Shown: piece after piece, positions 56,630 through 64,000 of the stretch
Numbering within the stretch: the first letter of the stretch is position 1
Layout of the letters: each line of letters opens with the position of its first letter
Assembly: GCA_950295325.1 (NCBI GenBank)
Contig: OX485809.1
Span: forward strand, 14,508,001 to 14,572,000
Length of the DNA stretch: 64,000 nucleotides
Source: Polytrichum commune
Lineage: Eukaryota > Streptophyta > Polytrichopsida > Polytrichales > Polytrichaceae
Direction of reading: 5' to 3'
Position numbers and translations under genes: made by a program
Notes under the pieces: model-generated
Database searches by the model: none
What the model saw: the letters and a program-made list of their open reading frames with translations, nothing else
Told to the model about the DNA's origin: nothing

Positions 56630-57861
56630 AGAAGTATTTATAGGTCCATGTTTCTACTCTTGTTTTGTTGGTTTCCAAAAAATATTTTGACACAATTCCA
56701 TTTGACAAGCTTTGGGAATGCCTCCAACATTTAGGCGTACCGATACATTTACGACAAGCTGTAAAATCAATGTATACCACGGTCTATGCAAAAGTACAAA
56801 TCAACGGGGATACACATCACAAAGTAATGTCAGACTCGGGCTTAAACAAGGATGTCCCCTTTCCCCCACACTGTTCGGCTTATGCATTGATGAACATGAA
56901 AGATATTTTGGATGAGACAAACAAAGATTCTATGTGTTTATATCATACAGTGGTTGCCAAATGTTGTTTCGCAGTCTAAATCAAGATCAAGTTTACAATG
57001 ACTTCTTAAGAAACTATTTGAATTTTTCACTTCTTCTAGTCTTGATGTCAATTTATCTATGGTCAAGATCACGATCTTCAGTTGTAATGAAAGGAAATTA
57101 AACCAAGAAATATTTTACCTAGGCAATGACCAAATTGAGATAACCCATGATTATAAATACCTCGGGACTACTCACATGGCCACTTTGAACCATCAAGTAA
57201 AAGGGGAAGGAGTGTATGAAAGCCTTGATGGGCACCTTAAGGGAGCAGTTGTTTGAGTCACATGTTGGGAACTCAAATCACATCTATTCAAGGCTTTGGT
57301 GCTCCCAACTTTCACATATGGCACTAAAATTTGGGGAGGTGACTTGAACAACTTCCCATGCAAATTATATGCTCTTAAGCCAACTATGAGCTTTCAACAA
57401 CAGTTTGCCCACCTATCCTTCTCTTGGTTAGTCAGTCAAGCAACATCATTCTCCCAACACCTTGCCGAAGAAGGGGCTATCATTTGGCACAAAGTGACAA
57501 CCAAGTTGAAGGCATCATGGGGTCTATGTCATTGGGAAACCCATGCCACCCCAACATCAAAATCATATTTGATGATATCAAGAAGGTTTTTTCTTGCTAA
57601 AGAGGGGAACTCTTTCCCCTTTCTCGCGGAAGAAACTAGATTACCTCCACCTCAACGATTCTTTCAAATACAAATGTGAATTACACTTGTAGCAACCATT
57701 GCCACCACCACAACGCAAGATCATTGTTGCTTACGGCACACCGAATCATAGACTTGCCATCGAAATTGGACGGTGGACAGTAGAAGACAATGTCTTCATA
57801 CATGTCAGCTTTCACAAATAGACACCGCCTTCCAAAGGCATGCCTCACAACAAAGATGTAA
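56630..57861 (+). pseudogene. Non-LTR reverse transcriptase relic, copy 4
   Basis: The clearest copy in parts: FDTIPFDKLWECLQHLGVPI at about 56686, and in another frame GLKQGCPLSPTLFGLCIDE at about 56838. The YADD region is deleted or out of frame (about 56950). DYKYLGTTHM and LPTFTYGTKIWGGDL follow. It is not the same family as the giant LINE. Confidence 0.72.
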
Positions 57862-60635
57862 CCGCGTAACATAATATAATAACCAAGGCCCTGTAGAGAA
57901 GCCGCACCCGAGTACGTGTACCCAACCACCACCTTCAAATCGAGGCCATCCAAGGGTCGACCGCTTGCTAGTCTCCAAATTCCTTCCAAGAGTAAATAAT
58001 CAACATGTTTAGCACCGCTAATCGGCGCCTCAACATACTTCTTATTCACATGCATGGGTGCTATATTTCCAATCCTAGTTGGTAGCCTACGTGGCATGAA
58101 TTAAGTATGGTGACACTAACTAAGTTTGCCGATCTAGCATGTGCCCTTTGAGGTGTAGCCCATTTTTTTGGTACTTAGGAATTCATGAGAGGGGCGTTGC
58201 TCATTTGGCTTGGAGCCGGCAATTGGCCTCCTTTACATAAGGGCACAAAGTAATTCCTTTAAGAATTTTGTTGTTGTTGTGATGGTATCTTTGTAAAGTG
58301 GTCAAGAAATATGGGAATTCTTATCGTCTTGGAAGTTTAATACTTTGTGAACAAGGGTCTCTACCATAATTCGTAAATTGTGTTGCTATGCATTGCTTTA
58401 GTGGAAGAATGGAAGCACGAAGGACTAATGCAAGTGGGTCTTAAATGGACATTTTTTTTCTCATAGGATGTGAAACATGTAATTAGTGCGAAATGATTAG
58501 CAAACCCTAATTATCCATGTAGCCACTTTCGTCACAATCTTCGGAGCTTGTATGAAAATCTTAGTCATTGTCAAAGTGAAGATTTTCAAAGTTATTAAAT
58601 CCTTGTTATATGTCCCCCCAATTATGTTGAATACTGCATCTAGAATGGTTACCAAGATTCTAAACATGTAGTATGATCTCAATTCAACACATTTTTATTT
58701 GGTGTTTGTTCTTAGATTCACACTCTATAGTACACCACTCAAGTAAAGGTGTCTGTTCTAGATTAACAATGAATTAGTCACATCTACCTTAAAAGGGAAG
58801 AAAACTTTGGCGTCAAACTCAACCTCATACATCTATAAGGAAGATGTGTGTTATTCAAACATAGCAACATTGTGGGGGGAGCGTTCACTTTTGGGGAGTG
58901 TTGTATATCATGTGCGACTAAGGAGTATTTTGGTAGGGGGTATTTGATGGCATGGACAAATTAAACGGACCATTTTATTGCCTAATTATAAAATTCATGA
59001 TGTTTTGAGGGTTCTTATATTTATTTACAAATCGTGAAAGGGGGCAATTTTTCATCCCTTAATATATCATGATGAATTGAGGTAAATTAGAAAAGTGAAT
59101 TCCAAAGATTAAAGACATAGATACTTCTAAAAATTCGAGTGCCAAAACAAAGACTAAGCTATCAAGGAATGACACTATGAAACATTGAGTCCAAATGGCA
59201 ATTGCTCTTACATTGACAACCATAAATTCTATACTTAATGGCATCACCAATACACAAATGCTCCATTGTCAACATGAAAATGATATATCCCATACGGTAT
59301 ATTATATCTAAAAAAACTACATGGGATATGTTGTAAAGGACGTTATATTAGATATAATCTAACATGGCATATTTGTTTCATCATGTAGGTGACCTCTTAA
59401 AACATTCAAACCTTTAGGTACAAAAAAAAAACTACACTATATTTTTGGTCGCACCATTCAAGCTAAATTTTTTTAAGTCACGCTTGGGCAAAGCAATAAT
59501 GTGGACACCCATATTTGAGTGGTATGTGGCTAGATGTGGATCTAAAAACGGACACCAAAAAGACAAGTGCTTAAAAGAGGTTAGTCTACATGCTCAAAAT
59601 ATGCTAACCATTGGAGGCTCTATAATCAACATGATTGGGGGAAGCTATATGACCACTTAATGAGCACAAGAAACTTCATGTTTTAAATAGATAAGATATT
59701 CATACGAGCTCCCAAAATTATGAGACAAATGGCTACATGCACAACTTGGCTTTGCTAGTCATCTTGCACTAACTGGATGTTTCATAGGCTCTACGAGAAG
59801 TGGGACCAAAGTGAAAAAGTATCCAAGTGTCACACACGTCTACCTTAGCAACTAGCAAAGTGTGAAGGCATTTGGGTATGCTTTACAAACTATCCAACAT
59901 ATGTTTGCTTGCTAGATAAAACGATGACCACGTGTGAAAGCCGCTTAGCTAAAGCCTACTCAAAAAATCTCCGGTACAAGTTCTTGTAGGTTCAATTTTC
60001 ATTCCGATTATTGCTCATAGTGCATTGTATATTTGCAAATGCAACACAAGCTTCGTTTGGTAAAAGTAATTGGCAGAAGTTGGAGGACATGCAAATCGAA
60101 TTGAATAACATCCACACACCTTGTCAAGATTCACTTGACGAAGTGTGTCGGACGTCCCCAAGTCAATCATTTTGTCCACATGACCCAAAAATAATTCATT
60201 TGTAATGTAACCTAAACATGCTACTTATTAACCCTTAAAGGCCACCAAGGCCCCGATGGAGGTTTGGAGACAGGAATGATGAGTTATTTTTTGGGTTTTT
60301 GTTGTTAATTCCATTTTTAGCGATTGCTTATAGAAGTACCCCTTCTTCAAATAGCTTTATTCTTCTCATGAGCTTGTTCAATTATAGAAATAGAGTGGAA
60401 TAGGGTGCAGATGGGTGCAAGCATGGTCAAGTGGTCATAGGTTTAAGTGAAAATGATTTAAAAGAATATATCAACTTTGAATTTTGAGAAAAGAGGATCA
60501 TAAACATGTAGGAAACATATTGATCTACAAAGACAAGCAATTTATGTTGACAAAAACAATCTGAAAATGTCCCTTGAGACTTCATTATGGGTCTTGTTTC
60601 GCTTGGGGGTAATTGGTTTTGTTCAAAAGAATATA
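57862..60635. other. Non-coding end of U4
   Basis: Colinear with 9843-13000 of U1. It contains the longest version of an antisense open frame (57681-58097, minus strand, overlapping the RT relic) and a zinc-knuckle-like stretch at about 59521-59570 inside a 71-codon frame (59445-59660). Neither is supported as a gene. Confidence 0.5.
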
Positions 60636-61735
60636 CCGTAGTTTAATAGCAAGTTTGGCACAAAATAATTCTAAAAATAGAGGCCTAAAATTTTGGAATA
60701 TTATTGGCAATTTTTGCAGAATATAAAATTAATTATTTTTCAAAATTGCCAAAAAGTAAGAAATTTTTACTTCTCACTAGAGTTTTACTTACAGTGGAAG
60801 CATATGTGAATTTTTAAGGAGAGAAGGTGCTCCTTTTGTAATCAAGCTCACTTACATTAGTCCACAAAGAATATGGGTTAAGAAGTAGCAAGACTCTAGG
60901 TGAGGCTTTTCAAATGTGTTGTACACAAATTTTTGGAGTCCAATTGAGCATAGAAGATGAAGTTTTATAGAATTTTGTCCAACTAACAAAAGTTGAGAAA
61001 TCGATCCTTCTTCCACCTCCAACAAGTTTTGTGTCAAAATAAGTCTTTATGCAAAAGATATGAACAAAACATTGCAGCCGTGTAAAGATCAAAAAATTAA
61101 AATGCGTTCATAACAGTTTTTCGGAGCTCATTTGTGCATAGAAGATCAACTTTTTTGGAATTTTGTTGGTCTAAGAAAAGTTTAGAAATCAAGTAATCTT
61201 TCACCTCCAACACATTTTATGTCATTTGAAGACTCTATGAAAAAGTTATGCGTGTTATAAAAATGAAGTCTAACTAGGTGCTTCACCTCAAAGTTTACAT
61301 ATCCCATATGCATTGTTGAACACAACTCCACTCTACTTGCATAAAGCAGAGAGCATTCTCAACTCTTCACTCACATCTTACTTGTCATTCAATGCAAGAG
61401 AAATGTACAAGATATGAGCTTAAATAGAAAATTAAAAATGAATTTAAGCCAAATTTTTAAAAATTAAAAAAGAAAATTGCCGAAAATATGAATACACTAT
61501 TTTTAGGTGCCAAACCTACTTTTTGAACTTTAATTAAATATTAGGCAGCAAGTTGCCGAACCTGCTAGTAAACTACGGTATCAACTTTGAATTTTTGAGA
61601 AAAGAGGATCATAAACATGTAGGAAACATATTGATCTACAAAGACAAGCAATTTATGTTGACAAAAACAATCTGAAAATGTCCCTTGGGACTTCATTATG
61701 GGTCTTGTTTCGCTTGGGGGTAATTGGTTTTGGGA
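60459..61735. repeat. Tandem duplication of about 160 bp, second copy split by a transposon
   Basis: The stretch AAAAGAATATATCAACTTTG to GGTAATTGGTTTTG (60459-60621) is repeated at 60625-60635 plus 61579-61735, with the TIR element lying inside the second copy. The two differ at few positions. Confidence 0.8.
60636..61578. mobile_element. TA-flanked TIR element, 943 bp (Stowaway/mariner-like)
   Basis: Starts CCGTAGTTTAATAGCA and ends TGCTAGTAAACTACGG, inverted with few mismatches; the homology extends to about 25 bp. It is flanked by TA on both sides (60634-60635 and 61579-61580), with the empty site visible at 60466-60480. AT-rich, no ORF. Confidence 0.78.
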
Positions 61736-61761
61736 GCTCTCATAAATGTTTAGAATTAATT

Positions 61762-62975
61762 AGGAACAAATACTTGAGAGCAAGGGGCATAGAAAGGTAT
61801 GGACGCTAGGGGTAAACCAACAAACTGGAAATCAAGTCAGATGTGCATATTCCTTGACCAAATTATGATGACCATTGAAACCAAATTGAAAGATACGTAC
61901 ATTGCACAATCCAAAGCCTTCAATGTAGTATTTAATTATGTTAAATGCATCTCCTTTGTTTTCCTTGGTTATTTCATTGCTTCTTCCATGCATGTATTTC
62001 TTTCCCTTGGATTCCCTTGGAATAGATAGTCATGACCTTGGAGGTTACTTTACCTTACTTGAGAAAATACATAGGAGGCAATGGAAGATCCAAGGAAAAT
62101 TATTGTGTGTGTGAGAGAGAGATAGAAAGATAGACCCTAAACCTTTGTTTATTGGGACTATTTATAGTTATATTTTCAAAGATGTGACACCTCAAGGAAT
62201 GTTTCTCTCTAAATGTTTGTGGGATAATTTTTCTAAATAACTGAGGTTGTTACGATTGATTGGATATTGACCATGCACAAAGTAAGGGCCACTTTGACTT
62301 ACAGCTCAAGGCCACGACCACAAAATTGTGAGGGCCTTTGGAACTCATTTGAAGGCACTACCATGAAAAATTAAATTAAAAAGATAATGAATAGAATATG
62401 GTCAGTAGCCTTCAAGTGTAGGATATGCAACCCTTTCATAGTCATTTTTTTTAAGGAGACAACAATATCTAAGTGGTGTGTGATGATGCGTGGATCTAAG
62501 CATGGACACCAGAAAGATGTGTGTTATGAAAAGATTGGATTGCATGCTTAAATTTTGTTGATCGTTCTAAGCTCAATAATCGACATAATTTGGGTGGGGG
62601 ACCTATGTGACCCATTAATGAACTCAAGAATCTTCACTTTGATGATGTATAAGATATTCATTGCAGTTCCACAAAGTACGAGGCAAATTACCTATGAACA
62701 TGATTTGAAATTGACAATCATCTTGCACTAATTGTGTGTTAAATTGTGTGTATGCACAATGCCTCCTTTCGAGGGCCTTATCAACGATAAAGCTTTGCTA
62801 TGGAGTTTTGATTATTAGATGATGAGCAAAATCAATGATCTGAGTGACATTTCGCCAAAATAGTTCCGATGTGATCCATGGTGGACAATCACACCATATA
62901 AGGCACCCACCTCTTACACATGAAAATTCAATTTGTGGAATGGATTTAAGACATACGTATCAAAGCTCCAGCAAC
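61762..62975. other. Non-coding leader of U5
   Basis: Colinear with 1-860 of U1 except for a 340-bp insertion (about 62435-62775) that contains a diverged copy of the zinc-knuckle-like stretch (about 62501-62560, GSKHGHQKDVCYE in one frame). No gene seen. Confidence 0.5.
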
Positions 62976-62978
62976 TAA

Positions 62979-63481
62979 GGGGCGGTTTACACTATGGACC
63001 AAGAGCCATGACCAAGAAAATTAAATCATTTTCATGGTCATGGCTCTTGGCCAAGAGCCATGACGATGAAAAATAAAAAATGGATTTTTGAGTGGCTTGG
63101 TCACTCTTGTAGTGTAAAGTGGATTTGGACCGGGACAACTTTGGGCTGATTTTTTTAATATAAATACAGTAACGTCAAAAATAATCGGGAAAATAATAAT
63201 ATTAAAAACAAAATTCGGCCAATGGCTGATTTTCAGCCTTACGGCTCCCTTGATTTCCGTTGAGTCGAGCATTTTGCCTCGCCTCAACGGAAAACCCGTT
63301 GGACCATGGCACATTATCCAAATGACAGATTTTAGTAGTTTTTTGGGACCTCAAAGTTAGTGGTCATTCTCCTTTTTTCAAGGTAGTATAAAGCCAAATG
63401 GGACCAAGAGCACTTTACTCTCCAATCACAGATTTTAGAATTTCATGGTCATGGCTCTTGGTCCATAGTGTAAACCGCCCC
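62979..63481. mobile_element. PIF/Harbinger-type MITE, 503 bp, copy A
   Basis: TSD TAA at 62976-62978 and 63482-63484. Terminal inverted repeats start GGGGCGGTTTACACTATGG and run about 36 bp. The empty site GCAACTAAGTTCTTTG is seen in U4. The TAA duplication and G-rich start fit PIF/Harbinger. No ORF. Confidence 0.88.
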
Positions 63482-63484
63482 TAA

Positions 63485-63698
63485 ATTCTTTGTTCTTTGT
63501 TGCATAATTATAACCAACAGTCAACCGCCACCTTGAAATCCGATGAAACGCTATAGGATTGTAACAAACCTCCCACATGTTCGTCACCAACTTTCACAAT
63601 TATAACAATTTATCAATCAAAATGATGAGTTGAAAAACTTAATTTATTTTCTTTGTAATATCTAATTACAATCATAGACCAATTAGATCTTGGTCTAA
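63485..63698. other. Spacer between two inverted MITEs
   Basis: The first 60 bp follow the U1/U4 leader; the rest is AT-rich sequence not found elsewhere in the window. Confidence 0.5.
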
Positions 63699-64000
63699 GG
63701 GGCGGTTTACACTATGGACCAAGAGCCATGACCATGAAATTCTAAAATTTGTGATTGGAGAGTAAAGTGCTCTTGGTCCCATTTGGCTTTACACTACCTT
63801 GAAAAAAGGAGAATGACCACTAACTTTGAGGTCCCCAAAAACTACTAAAATCTGCCATTTGGATAATGTGCCATGGTCCAACGGGTTTTCCGTTGAGGTG
63901 AGGCAAAATGCTCGACTCAACGGAAATCAAGGGAGCCGTAAGGCTGAAAATCAGCCATTGGCCGATTTTTTTTTTAATATTTTTTTTTCCCGATTTTTTT
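63699..64000. mobile_element. PIF/Harbinger-type MITE, copy B, truncated by window end
   Basis: Begins with the same GGGGCGGTTTACACTATGG terminus after TAA (63696-63698). Its interior matches copy A in reverse complement, so the two are in opposite orientation with a 217-bp gap. Confidence 0.85.

Larger units (their letters stand above)
37053..61761 (+). repeat. Tandem segmental unit U4
   Basis: Fourth unit, 24.7 kb, about 10-12 kb without its insertions. It contains an orphan promoter copy, gene copy 4, two short TIR elements, the 12.9-kb LINE, an RT relic and a TA-flanked TIR element. Confidence 0.8.
61762..64000 (+). repeat. Tandem segmental unit U5 (partial)
   Basis: Begins with the shared unit start and follows the U1/U4 leader to about 63540. 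The gene would lie beyond the window. Confidence 0.75.

Noticed and set aside
1-64000. tRNA, rRNA or small structured RNA genes
   Set aside because: No cloverleaf with conserved A and B boxes or rRNA segments was recognised by eye. A covariance-model scan would be the decisive test.

Overview
The window looks like nuclear DNA of a land plant or close streptophyte relative. The evidence is an AP2/ERF-like domain in the only intact host genes, many short plant-type DNA transposons with clean target-site duplications (TSDs), an LTR-type element, and decayed non-LTR reverse transcriptase relics. The species cannot be named from the sequence; a seed-free lineage (fern, lycophyte, bryophyte or alga) is a guess. 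No bacterial or organellar features, tRNAs, rRNAs or CRISPR arrays were seen.

The backbone is a direct tandem array of a 10-13 kb unit: U1 1-13533, U2 13534-24074, U3 24075-37052, U4 37053-61761, and the start of U5 61762-64000. Each complete unit carries one intact single-exon gene of 453-456 codons (1590, 15231, 26716, 40305). It encodes a helical N-terminus, a hydrophobic membrane-like segment, an AP2-like domain split by an insertion of about 43 residues, a Gln-rich coiled coil and an acidic tail. About 7 kb downstream in the same orientation (16.3 kb in U4, because of the LINE) lies a decayed non-LTR reverse transcriptase relic. The remainder is shared non-coding sequence. U4 also holds an orphan copy of the gene's promoter region with no gene after it.

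The units differ mainly by insertions whose ends can be read by comparing paralogous empty sites. In U1 there are three hAT-like elements (3055-4108, 5793-7804 and 11932-12520); the second is filled with a 1.5-kb poly-C/T/A satellite. U2 has a hAT-like element (22407-23256) and a 256-bp insertion. U3 has a 1634-bp solo-LTR-like element (24099-25732) and a 2.3-kb foreign segment with broken gene pieces. U4 has two short TIR elements, a TA-flanked TIR element and a giant LINE. U5 has two PIF/Harbinger-type elements in inverted orientation.

The most notable system is the 12,920-bp LINE at 42903-55822, flanked by a perfect 12-bp TSD. In order it contains a 5' leader, an ORF1 with an RRM-like region, and three tandem copies of a His/Pro/Lys-rich repeat module. 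The last module ends in a canonical 2A ribosome-skipping motif (GDIELNPGP). Then come an apurinic endonuclease, a reverse transcriptase with YADD, a methyltransferase-like segment, RNase H, a CCHC finger and a possible PD-(D/E)xK nuclease-like domain. It ends in hairpins, not poly(A). The coding frame is broken only by two frameshifts and three in-frame stops, all TGA. The likely two-nuclease layout recalls the Dualen/RandI group of LINEs, but that assignment needs a search.
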